A DNA stretch of 26,259 nucleotides, from contig URSC01000026.1 of the NCBI GenBank assembly GCA_900550465.1, positions 1 through 26,259 on the forward strand, in the 5' to 3' direction. Below the pieces are notes generated by a model that saw nothing but the letters and a program-made list of their open reading frames with translations, had not been told where the DNA came from and ran no database searches. The position numbers were made by a program, and so were the translations under genes. How positions within the stretch are numbered: the first letter of the stretch is position 1; each line of letters starts with the position of its first letter. Below, in pieces: positions 17,579 through 24,345 of the stretch. The stretch is from an uncultured Alistipes sp. Its GTDB lineage: Bacteria > Bacteroidota > Bacteroidia > Bacteroidales > UBA932.

Positions 17579-18154
17579 CTACCATCCCGACCGGAGAACG
17601 GTCTCCCAGTTGACCAGTCCCCACCAGGCGTTGATGTAGTCTGCACGGCGGTTGCGGTAGTCGATGTAGTAGGCGTGTTCCCATACGTCCACAGTCAGCA
17701 GGGGACGCAGGCCCTTGCGCATCGGATTGCCGGCGTTCGGCTCTGCTGTGATGAGCAGTTTCCCGTCCCCGTCCATAGCCAGCCATGTCCATCCCGAGCC
17801 GAAAAGGGATACGGCAGTCTGGGTGAACTGTGCCTTGAAGCTGTCGAGGCTTCCGAAGTCCTTTTCGATAGCCTTCAGCAGTTCCTGAGGCATCTCCCCT
17901 TGCTCCGGGGTAAGTCCGTTGAAAAAGAATGTGTGGTTCCAGGTCTGTGCGGCGTTGTTCAGGATACCGCCGTCGGCTTTCATGACTATTTCCTCTAAAG
18001 GAGAGTCCTCGAAGGGTGTCCCCTGAATCAGTCTGTTGAGGTTGTCTATGTAGGTCTGGAGGTGCTTCCCGTAGTGGTATTCCAAGGTCTCGCGGCTCAT
18101 GGCCGGCTCCAGTGCCTCAAGTGCGTAGGGCAGTTCCGGTAGTAGATGTTTCAT
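17579..18154 (-). CDS. sodB: Superoxide dismutase, Fe/Mn family (Fe-type or cambialistic)
   Basis: This cytoplasmic enzyme of 191 residues converts superoxide to oxygen and hydrogen peroxide. All four metal ligands are present: His27 (EYHYGKH), His74 (TWNHTFFF), Asp156 and His160 (VDVWEHAYY). The active-site glutamine is Gln70 in NNAAQTWNH, the position used by iron-type enzymes; Mn enzymes usually supply it from the C-terminal half (near residue 146). The Bacteroides enzyme with this arrangement can use either metal, so Fe or cambialistic use is expected from family knowledge. A promoter-like pair precedes it at 18187-18217. It is not part of an operon: dsbD converges on it, and about 400 bp without genes lies upstream. 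The start at 18154 gives the standard N-terminus. Confidence 0.96.
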   Translation of the reverse strand: MKHLLPELPYALEALEPAMSRETLEYHYGKHLQTYIDNLNRLIQGTPFEDSPLEEIVMKADGGILNNAAQTWNHTFFFNGLTPEQGEMPQELLKAIEKDFGSLDSFKAQFTQTAVSLFGSGWTWLAMDGDGKLLITAEPNAGNPMRKGLRPLLTVDVWEHAYYIDYRNRRADYINAWWGLVNWETVLRSGW

Positions 18155-18551
18155 GATGCTTGGGAGTTAAGTGAATAAATAATGTCCCAATATAGCGAAA
18201 TTTGTCCGGATTACCAAGAAAATCATCAGTTTATGCCGGTTTTGCCCATGCGTCCCGGAGATATCAGCCTTCGGTGCCCAGTGCTGCCTCGCCAATCTCA
18301 CGTTGCTTTTTAGTTACGATGTATGTCTTTGGCTATCATATATTTGCCAGAACGACAGGTTTCTATGTGGCCGCATTTTCGTTGAATATGCCGCGTTTAC
18401 CGCTCATGTAGAATTGTGGAATATCACTAATAACTTGATTTCCTGCACATTCTGTTGTAACTAAAAGGCATCGTGGGGCAAGACCATGCTTGGTTTACGA
18501 GGCTGGCAATGATTCTTTGGCAGATAGTGGTGCGGTAGGTATGTCTGACTG
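18155..18551. other. 397 bp stretch without an intact gene; possible decayed coding remnant
   Basis: Apart from the sodB promoter at its left edge, no convincing gene, RNA or terminator is visible. On the reverse strand the frame spanning about 18530-18264 reads protein-like stretches (LLVTTECAGNQVISDIPQFY, MSGKRGIFNENAAT, YIVTKKQREIGEAALGTEG) interrupted by four stops (TAA, TAG and a TGA-TAG pair). This could be a decayed gene or a repeated intergenic element; I do not recognise the parent. A + strand TATATTTG at 18339-18346 matches the -7 consensus but has no -33 partner. A 69-codon + strand frame at 18202-18411 has no family resemblance. Confidence 0.35.
18187..18217 (-). promoter_or_regulatory. 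Probable promoter for sodB
   Basis: On the reverse strand a TTG (18215-18217) and TATATTGG (18187-18194) are separated by 20 bp. The second differs from TAnnTTTG at one position. It lies 32 bp before the sodB start, a distance similar to the peptidase promoter. The spacing supports it; the imperfect -7 box lowers confidence. Confidence 0.5.
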
Positions 18552-19478
18552 TCACGATTGTTCCCGCTCCATCTGGACGCGGCTCTTGCTGGCTGTGACC
18601 AGCCAGACTCCGGTGAAGATGAGCAGGACGGCGAGGACTTTCAGGTAGCTGAAAGTGTCCAGGCCGAGGAAGATGGAGGCTGTGACGGAAACGATGGGCT
18701 GTATGTAGTTGTACATGCCGGCGACAGTGGGCCGCAGGGCCTTCTGCCCTACGACTACCAGGACATAGCAGAGGAAGGTTGCGAGGACCACAACGTAGAG
18801 GATGCCGCCTATATTGCCCCAGGTCAGGCCGGCCCAGTCGGTGGCGATCAGGTCGTGGTAGGAGAAGGGCAGCAGGCAGATGAAGGCGTAGGTGAACATC
18901 CACTTCATGATGGTGAAGATGGAGTATTTGCTTACAAAATTCTTGAAAAGGACGAGGTAGGAGGCGTAACTGAGCTGGGCGAAGAGTATCAGCAGGTCTC
19001 CGCCGACATTGGTGGTGCTTCCGGACGCTGCCGCTGCTGCATGGCTTCCGCCGAGGATGAGCAGCAGTGCGCCACCGGCTCCGAAGGCGATGCCGCCGAC
19101 CTTCTTGCCGGTGATGGGCTCTTTGAGGAAGAATGCTGCCAGAATCATTGCCCACAGCGGCATGCTGGTGGTTATGATGGAGGCGTCGGCAGGGGAGGTG
19201 AGGCTCACTCCGAAGACGTACAGGCCCTGATTGAACACTATTGCCAGGAGAGAGGCCGCGAAAAGTCTGACCATGTCCTTCGGTTCGACCTTCTCCGGCT
19301 TCCGGAAGAGGGACGCCACCCAGAAGAGCGCCATTGCCCCGAATACCCGCAGGTCCGTGAGCACCAGCGGGGTGATGATGCTTCCCGCCATTACTATTTT
19401 CGCCACCGGGGCCATCAGCCCCCAGATGCAGTTGGCCGCCAGCATTGCGCCGTGGCCTTTCCAGCTGAATTTTTCCAT
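18552..19478 (-). CDS. DMT-superfamily (EamA/RhaT-type) transporter
   Basis: A 308-residue inner-membrane protein with about ten predicted hydrophobic helices arranged as two tandem EamA repeats (about 10-140 and 165-295). Repeat 1 contains AANCIWGLMAPVAKIVM and SPADASIITTSMPLWAMILA; repeat 2 contains LRPTVAGMYNYIQPIVSVTA and a conserved glycine-rich final helix. DMT exporters of this kind move amino acids, nucleobases or other small metabolites, and the substrate cannot be predicted from sequence. A short positively charged tail follows the last helix. A TACATTTG box 21 nt before the start suggests its own promoter, inside the tail of the preceding gene. The upstream small exported protein ends 37 bp before it, so partial co-transcription with the CHASE2 pair is possible. 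Confidence 0.9.
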   Translation of the reverse strand: MEKFSWKGHGAMLAANCIWGLMAPVAKIVMAGSIITPLVLTDLRVFGAMALFWVASLFRKPEKVEPKDMVRLFAASLLAIVFNQGLYVFGVSLTSPADASIITTSMPLWAMILAAFFLKEPITGKKVGGIAFGAGGALLLILGGSHAAAAASGSTTNVGGDLLILFAQLSYASYLVLFKNFVSKYSIFTIMKWMFTYAFICLLPFSYHDLIATDWAGLTWGNIGGILYVVVLATFLCYVLVVVGQKALRPTVAGMYNYIQPIVSVTASIFLGLDTFSYLKVLAVLLIFTGVWLVTASKSRVQMEREQS

Positions 19479-19499
19479 ATTCCTCTAGTAAAGCGGCCG

Positions 19500-19507
19500 C
19501 AAATGTA
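19500..19507 (-). promoter_or_regulatory. -7 element for the DMT transporter gene
   Basis: The reverse strand reads TACATTTG, an exact TAnnTTTG match, 21 nt before the start codon. The same octamer followed by C precedes the CHASE2 gene. No clear TTTG lies about 20 bp further upstream, so the -33 element is weak or absent. Confidence 0.5.
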
Positions 19508-19515
19508 CACTTTTT

Positions 19516-20178
19516 CTAGTTCCGTAATTTCAGCGGAACCGGAATGATTTCCATATCCTCGATATACAGGATATATTCTACTGTCTTTTCCGGAACTAAA
19601 AATACGTTGACGGTAAAAGGACCGGAAGGAATGCTTTCCATGTCTTTACGTGGAACTGCTATTCTTGATGAGTCTGTTTTTACCAGAGGAATCCGGAATG
19701 TCCTGCCGGTATGTCTGTACTCCATGATATAGCGGCCGCCTTCATTGTCCGGTAATACGGGAAGAAACAGTGTGTCCAGAAGATATCTGGAGCTGTGGCT
19801 GTATTCTGTATTTGGAATGGGAGGTGTAGTGTCAGTATCTCCAAAAATGATACTGAAGATTTCTGACCTATAAGCCATCGACATTGCATTTACAGGCATC
19901 AGATAGTCAAACACAGACTTCTTGTTCTTCCCCTCCATCTCTTTCGCGACAAGAACCAGAATCTGCCGGCTGTCCGTTCCGATTACCTTGATGCTCTGAA
20001 GGTCTTCCGTCCATTGAATATCTTCTGTCTCTTTGAAAATATCTCCTGCCGAGAGCATCCTGCCGCCGATTCTGACACTGTCGGTATTGACGTACAGAAT
20101 CCGGTAATTCTCTGCCTGAAGCGCAGCAGTCATGGTGAATACTGCCGTCAGCACTGCTATGGTCCTGAATATTTTCAT
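19516..20178 (-). CDS. Small exported protein of unknown function, coupled to the CHASE2 sensor gene
   Basis: I do not recognise this 220-residue protein. A signal peptide (about 1-22, ending LQA-EN) indicates export to the periplasm or beyond. No lipobox cysteine is present; in fact the sequence has no cysteine at all. The N-terminal part (about 24-60; RILYVNTDSVRIGGRMLSAGDIF) looks like a small beta domain, and the C-terminal part (about 125-220) is rich in beta-strand-like segments. Its ATG overlaps the stop of the CHASE2 gene by four bases (ATGA), so translation is probably coupled and the two products made together. The simplest inference is a periplasmic partner or ligand-binding accessory of the CHASE2 sensor. 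Base use is visibly more A+T-rich than in aspS or mrp, which may indicate a different origin or low expression. Confidence 0.75.
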   Translation of the reverse strand: MKIFRTIAVLTAVFTMTAALQAENYRILYVNTDSVRIGGRMLSAGDIFKETEDIQWTEDLQSIKVIGTDSRQILVLVAKEMEGKNKKSVFDYLMPVNAMSMAYRSEIFSIIFGDTDTTPPIPNTEYSHSSRYLLDTLFLPVLPDNEGGRYIMEYRHTGRTFRIPLVKTDSSRIAVPRKDMESIPSGPFTVNVFLVPEKTVEYILYIEDMEIIPVPLKLRN

Positions 20179-21320
20179 TTTTTGAGATGGATAAGCTGTT
20201 TCAGCAGCTCAAAGGCAGTAGCGACAATGAGTATGTTGAATACAGAGTGGAAACAAATATACGAAATAACGCAGATGACGGCAAGTATAATCGAGTAATT
20301 CAGCCATGACAGCAGGATTGTCAGTAATCTGCTCTTGGGATTAAAGAGGTTTTTCCCGGTCAGGCAGTTGATGCTCATAAGAAAAAATACGCTCCACAAG
20401 AAGATGACGGAAATAGCCCGTATGCAGTGTTTGCCCTTGGCAAGGGACAGGAATACGTTAAAATGAATGAGGCATCCCGGAACATCTCCGCGGAAAGTGG
20501 CATGTATGTCCTTCTCATGGAATGCTCCTATTATGAGGTATTTGCCATCAAGCATTTCTTCGAGCATTCCGTATTGTCCAAGAGACAGCAGGTCTTCGGA
20601 GAGATTCAGGATATTCTTGCTTCTGTCCTTTCCGTAGTCCTGTATGTTGGACAGGTCCAGGGTGGGGAAGATAGATTTATGCATCAGTTTTCTGCCGTCC
20701 TTTGCGTATAGAAGATGGGATTCCAGCTTCCTGTCATAGAGGTCTTCGTACATGACTGCTGCCAAAGTCGCCTCATTTTTGACAAACAGAGGGTATTTGA
20801 CGAATCCGGATTCTTCAATGTCAGTCCTGTAGTCGGCATAGGCCGCTTTCGGCAGCAGTATGCTGTCGGCGAGTATCCTTCCGCGGTGCTTGGGTATGAC
20901 GATGCGCGGCATACCGGCAATCTGATGGAACAGCAGGGAGTCAAATGGTGTCGAATATCCCTTCTCAAAGAAAATGTCCAGCAGGATGTATTTGTAATTT
21001 CCGTTTTTCTCAGCCGCCTGGAGAAACTGCAGAAGTTTTTCCCGGTCAGTAATATCTGTCCTGCCCATCGGGACTCCGAACTCATCGTGAACAGGTACGA
21101 GGGTTTTGTCGTAATTCACATTTATCAGCAGAACGTCTTCCGGAACCGGTGTGTCATCGGATTTCAGGATCTGCTCGGCAATGTTGATGTATTTCAGAAG
21201 TTTTACCTCCCCTTCCGTTGAGAAGCCGGTTATATCCATGACATAGAGGACCAGCAGCATCAGCAGTGCGAGCCCGGATGCGTAGACACCTGTCAATATG
21301 TGTTTTGATGTTATTTTCAT
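20175..21320 (-). CDS. Orphan CHASE2-domain membrane sensor without output domain
   Basis: The 381-residue protein has one N-terminal membrane helix (about 9-30, VYASGLALLMLLVLYVM), a large periplasmic domain (about 35-300) and three C-terminal helices (about 302-376). This is the topology of CHASE2 sensory domains. Family-like segments are YILLDIFFEKG near 115 and GKYLIIGAF followed by DVPGCLIHFNVF near 262-292, corresponding to the usual ...G-(hydrophobic)-IGA... and ...PGVEIHANAL... motifs. In CHASE2 receptors the last helix leads into a kinase, cyclase or phosphatase; here the protein ends about 17 residues after it (ELLKQLIHLKK). A TACATTTG box precedes it with a very short leader. Its stop overlaps the start of the small exported protein. 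The CHASE2 call is made from motifs and topology only. Confidence 0.78.
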   Translation of the reverse strand: MKITSKHILTGVYASGLALLMLLVLYVMDITGFSTEGEVKLLKYINIAEQILKSDDTPVPEDVLLINVNYDKTLVPVHDEFGVPMGRTDITDREKLLQFLQAAEKNGNYKYILLDIFFEKGYSTPFDSLLFHQIAGMPRIVIPKHRGRILADSILLPKAAYADYRTDIEESGFVKYPLFVKNEATLAAVMYEDLYDRKLESHLLYAKDGRKLMHKSIFPTLDLSNIQDYGKDRSKNILNLSEDLLSLGQYGMLEEMLDGKYLIIGAFHEKDIHATFRGDVPGCLIHFNVFLSLAKGKHCIRAISVIFLWSVFFLMSINCLTGKNLFNPKSRLLTILLSWLNYSIILAVICVISYICFHSVFNILIVATAFELLKQLIHLKK

Positions 21321-21330
21321 TTTCCTGCTG

Positions 21331-21338
21331 CAAATGTA
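21331..21338 (-). promoter_or_regulatory. -7 element for the CHASE2 operon
   Basis: The reverse strand reads TACATTTG (exact TAnnTTTG) with only 10 nt between it and the ATG at 21320. The transcript would have a leader of just a few bases, close to leaderless. It is back to back with the + strand TAATTTTG at 21373-21380; 34 bp separate the two boxes. Confidence 0.55.
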
Positions 21339-21372
21339 ATTATTCCGCGCAAGGAAGTCAGTAGATTTTTCC

Positions 21373-21380
21373 TAATTTTG
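21373..21380 (+). promoter_or_regulatory. -7 element for the outer-membrane barrel gene at 21408
   Basis: TAATTTTG is an exact TAnnTTTG match. It overlaps the first codon of the longest open frame (TTG at 21378), which therefore cannot be the start, and argues for ATG 21408 or 21411. No strong -33 TTTG is seen about 20 bp upstream. Confidence 0.5.
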
Positions 21381-21407
21381 CAGATGAAATTTGAATTAAA
21401 CATAATC

Positions 21408-21992
21408 ATGATGAATCTCTTCAGTCTCATCGTACAACGTGCATATCTCCGTACGGTTGTCCTTGTTTCAGTATTGTTTCTGCTTTCATTTACGGTTTCA
21501 GGACGTCAGGCCGATGACCCGGTGCCGGAGAAGGAGAGGACACGCGGTGACTTTACGGCAAATATCAGTCTGGCCTTCCCGGTGTTCACCAGCGGACCCG
21601 AGAAATTCGGCTACGAGGCGGTTGGGTTTGGATACACTTTCCTCAACAATAATCTGGAGGCGGGCATCAATCTCGGCGGCCTGGTCACCAAGGGCACGAT
21701 CTATACCCACTCCAGGATGAAGGGCATGATGATGGGTACGGCCTATCTGTCCCTGCTTTTCGGAAACCAGACGGGCAGGCTCACCATCTGTCCTACGGTG
21801 GAGGCCGGTGTGGGCCACGGCACCATCCATCAGGTCCCCGAGTCGACCAGAGCCGTGTTCGGTGTCGGCACGACGCTGCTCTACCGTCCTCTTAAATGGT
21901 TTCATACGGGCATAGACCTCAAGTACGTATTCCTTTCCAACAGCGATAACCGCTGGCTGATGCTCGGCTTCAAGTTCGGAGTGGACTTTTAG
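21408..21992 (+). CDS. Predicted outer-membrane beta-barrel protein
   Basis: A protein of 194 residues from the ATG at 21408. The frame is open to a TTG at 21378, but that codon lies in the -7 box. A signal peptide (hydrophobic VVLVSVLFLLSFTVSG) is followed by a charged linker (DDPVPEKERTRG) and a series of alternating hydrophobic strands typical of a small eight-stranded barrel (FTANISLAFPVF, AGINLGGLVTKG, LTICPTVEAGVGHG, HTGIDLKYVFLS). It ends with GFKFGVDF; a C-terminal aromatic residue is the outer-membrane assembly signal. No family name can be given with confidence, though OmpA/OmpW-like barrels are the closest type. It is divergent from the CHASE2 operon with a shared promoter region and lies 65 bp before aspS, which has its own -7 box. 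Confidence 0.75.
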   Translation: MMNLFSLIVQRAYLRTVVLVSVLFLLSFTVSGRQADDPVPEKERTRGDFTANISLAFPVFTSGPEKFGYEAVGFGYTFLNNNLEAGINLGGLVTKGTIYTHSRMKGMMMGTAYLSLLFGNQTGRLTICPTVEAGVGHGTIHQVPESTRAVFGVGTTLLYRPLKWFHTGIDLKYVFLSNSDNRWLMLGFKFGVDF

Positions 21993-22026
21993 CAGTCAGG
22001 CAGGATAAATGAGTGCATTTTTTTCC

Positions 22027-22034
22027 TACTTTTG
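22027..22034 (+). promoter_or_regulatory. -7 element for aspS
   Basis: TACTTTTG matches TAnnTTTG exactly, 23 nt before the ATG at 22058. It follows a run of eight T. The -33 position is not a clear TTTG. Because the box lies downstream of the alternative ATG at 22013, it supports the 22058 start. Confidence 0.55.
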
Positions 22035-22057
22035 CACCTGCAAATTATCGACAAGTT

Positions 22058-23830
22058 ATGTACAGGACACACACATGCGGCGAACTTCGCCTTGCAAATG
22101 CCGGACAGAGGGTCACTCTGGCCGGTTGGGTCCAGAGGGTCAGGAAGATGGGCGGTATGAGCTTCATCGACCTGAGGGACCGTTACGGTATAACACAGAT
22201 TGTTATCGACGAGTCGGCTTCTGCAGAGCTCAATGCTCAGGTGGAGAAGCTGGGCCGCGAATATGTAATACAGGTTTCGGGTACAGTTCTGGAGCGTCAG
22301 AGCAAGAACTCCAGAATCGACACCGGTGACATCGAGGTGCGTCTCGAGTCCCTGAATGTGCTAAATGCGGCTGCCACTCCTCCGTTCACCATCGAGGACG
22401 AGTCCGACGGTGGCGATGACCTCCGCATGAAGTACCGCTACCTTGACCTGCGCCGCAATCCGCTGAAGAAGAATCTGATGTTGCGTCACCGCATGGCTCA
22501 CGAGGTGCGCAACTACCTAGACAGCAAAGGTTTCATGGAGATAGAGACCCCTTATCTGATCAAGTCCACTCCCGAGGGTGCCCGCGACTTCGTGGTGCCT
22601 TCGCGCATGAATCCCGGTCAGTTCTACGCCCTGCCCCAGAGCCCCCAGCAGCAGAAGCAGCTCCTCATGGTGGCCGGATACGACCGCTACTTCCAGATCG
22701 TGCGCTGCTTCAGGGATGAGGACCTCAGGGCCGACCGACAGCCGGAGTTCACCCAGATAGACTGCGAGATGTCCTTCGTGGAGCGTGACGACGTGCTGGA
22801 AATGTTCGAGGGCATGATCAAGACCCTCTTCCACAACGTGCTCGGCAAGGACTTCACCGAACCTTTTTACAAGATGCCATATTCCGAGGCCATGGACTCA
22901 TACGGCTCGGACAAGCCCGATATCCGCTTCGGCATGAAGCTGCACGAGATAACATCCCTGGCCAAGGGACATAACTTCCCTGTCTTCGACTCCGCTGAGT
23001 ATGTAGGCGGTATCGCCGTTCCCGGATGCGCCGGCTACTCCCGCAAGCAGACCGACGAGCTGACCGAGTGGGTAAAACGTCCACAGATAGGCGCCAAGGG
23101 CTTAGTCTACATCAAGTGCAATGAGGACGGCACCTTCAAGTCCTCGGCCGACAAGTTCTTCACTCCCGACGACCTGGCCGCCATGGCCGCAGCCGTCGAG
23201 GCTCAGAAGGGCGACCTCATACTGATTCTCGCCGGTGCCCTGGGCAAGATGCGCACTGCCCTCGGTTCCCTGCGTATCGAGATGGGTAACCGTCTCGGCC
23301 TGCGCGACCCTAAGGTATTCGCCCCCCTGTGGGTGGTGGACTTTCCCCTGCTGGAGTGGGATGACGAGACTTCCCGCTTCTACGCCATGCATCATCCCTT
23401 CACCGCTCCCAAGCCCGAGCATCTGGACTGGTTCTACAGCGACAGGAAGGAAGACCTGGAGCGCGTGTGCGCCAATGCCTACGACTTCGTGCTCAACGGC
23501 ACGGAGGTGGGCGGCGGCTCCATCCGTATCCACGATTCCAAGATACAGGAGCGTATGTTCGAGGTTCTGGGCTTCAGCCATGAGGACGCTGACTACCGCT
23601 TCGGCTTCCTGATCAATGCCTTCAAGTACGGCGCACCCCCTCACGGAGGCATTGCATTCGGTTTCGACCGTTTCTGCGCCCTCTTCGGCGGACAGGAGAG
23701 CATCCGCGACTTCATCGCATTCCCCAAGAACAATCAGGGCCGCGATATGATGCTCGACGCTCCTTCCCGCATCGACCAGGTGCAGATGGAGGAGCTCTTC
23801 CTGCAGAGCACTTATAAGGGAGAGAAGTAA
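22058..23830 (+). CDS. aspS: Aspartyl-tRNA synthetase
   Basis: This class II synthetase attaches aspartate to its tRNA in the cytoplasm. From 22058 it has 590 residues, the usual bacterial length, and begins MYRTHTCGELR, aligning with known N-termini. The in-frame ATG at 22013 would add 15 atypical residues and lies before the -7 box, so it is rejected. The N-terminal OB-fold anticodon-binding domain (about 1-105; VTLAGWVQRVRKMGG), the catalytic core with motif 2 (FRDEDLRADRQPEFTQ, Arg219), the bacterial GAD insertion (about 290-410) and motif 3 (GIAFGFDRF, Arg538) are all present. YqeY follows after 35 bp without a clear promoter. Whether the enzyme also charges tRNA-Asn cannot be judged from this window. 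Confidence 0.97.
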   Translation: MYRTHTCGELRLANAGQRVTLAGWVQRVRKMGGMSFIDLRDRYGITQIVIDESASAELNAQVEKLGREYVIQVSGTVLERQSKNSRIDTGDIEVRLESLNVLNAAATPPFTIEDESDGGDDLRMKYRYLDLRRNPLKKNLMLRHRMAHEVRNYLDSKGFMEIETPYLIKSTPEGARDFVVPSRMNPGQFYALPQSPQQQKQLLMVAGYDRYFQIVRCFRDEDLRADRQPEFTQIDCEMSFVERDDVLEMFEGMIKTLFHNVLGKDFTEPFYKMPYSEAMDSYGSDKPDIRFGMKLHEITSLAKGHNFPVFDSAEYVGGIAVPGCAGYSRKQTDELTEWVKRPQIGAKGLVYIKCNEDGTFKSSADKFFTPDDLAAMAAAVEAQKGDLILILAGALGKMRTALGSLRIEMGNRLGLRDPKVFAPLWVVDFPLLEWDDETSRFYAMHHPFTAPKPEHLDWFYSDRKEDLERVCANAYDFVLNGTEVGGGSIRIHDSKIQERMFEVLGFSHEDADYRFGFLINAFKYGAPPHGGIAFGFDRFCALFGGQESIRDFIAFPKNNQGRDMMLDAPSRIDQVQMEELFLQSTYKGEK

Positions 23831-23865
23831 TTTTAAAATTTCTCAAAAATTTAAAAACAGAAAAT

Positions 23866-24318
23866 ATGTCACTTGAACAGCAGATACAGTCCGACATCAA
23901 GGCGGCAATGGTCGCCAAGGACAAGGTGGCTCTCGCGGCCACCCGTGCGGTGAAGGCCGCAATTCTCCTCGCCAAGACCTCCGAGGGGGGAGCCAAGGAC
24001 AGCCTCGAGGATTCCGAGGTGGTCAAGATCGTCCAGAAACTCGTGAAACAGCGCAAGGAAAGCGCGGAGATCTACTCCCAGCAGAACCGTCAGGACCTGG
24101 CGGACAACGAACTGGCGGAGGCCGCCGCAATGGAAAAATACCTCCCGGCTGCCCTCTCCGAGGCTCAGGTCGAGGAGGCTGTCAAGGCCATTATCGCTGA
24201 GACCGGCGCCTCATCCATGGCCGACATGGGCAAGGTGATGGGCGTAGCTACCAGGAAGCTCGCCGGCCAGGCCGACGGCCGGGTGATTTCCGGGATTGTC
24301 AAAAAATTATTATCTTAG
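23866..24318 (+). CDS. yqeY: GatB/YqeY domain protein
   Basis: A 150-residue helical cytoplasmic protein of normal YqeY length. It opens with SLEQQIQSDIKAAMVAKDK and contains KAAILLAKTSEGG, VVKIVQKLVKQRKESAEIY, EKYLPAALSEAQVEEAV and MGKVMGVATRKLAGQADGR, the conserved tail also found at the C-terminus of GatB. In GatB this tail contacts tRNA. Stand-alone YqeY proteins are widespread, and their role is still unclear. It lies 35 bp after aspS in the same direction, consistent with a two-gene unit concerned with tRNA. An A-rich leader precedes the ATG. Its final codons overlap a possible weak -7 element (TATCTTAG, 24311-24318) for the next gene. Confidence 0.93.
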   Translation: MSLEQQIQSDIKAAMVAKDKVALAATRAVKAAILLAKTSEGGAKDSLEDSEVVKIVQKLVKQRKESAEIYSQQNRQDLADNELAEAAAMEKYLPAALSEAQVEEAVKAIIAETGASSMADMGKVMGVATRKLAGQADGRVISGIVKKLLS

Positions 24319-24345
24319 CGTTCCATATTAACTAATATTCATACC

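Noticed and set aside
18202..18411. 69-codon + strand frame in the sodB-DMT gap
   Set aside because: It has no family resemblance, no clean leader, and lies over the sodB promoter and the broken reverse frame.
18558..19547. Open frame of 329 codons on + opposite the DMT transporter
   Set aside because: It is a charged, glutamate/glutamine-rich mirror of membrane-helix codons; the - strand frame has ten helices and two EamA repeats.
21378..21407. TTG or first ATG (21384) as start of the barrel protein
   Set aside because: The TTG is part of the -7 box and 21384 is only 3 nt beyond it; ATG 21408/21411 gives a normal signal peptide.
22013..22057. Upstream ATG start for aspS
   Set aside because: It adds 15 residues absent from the family and lies upstream of the TACTTTTG -7 box at 22027-22034.
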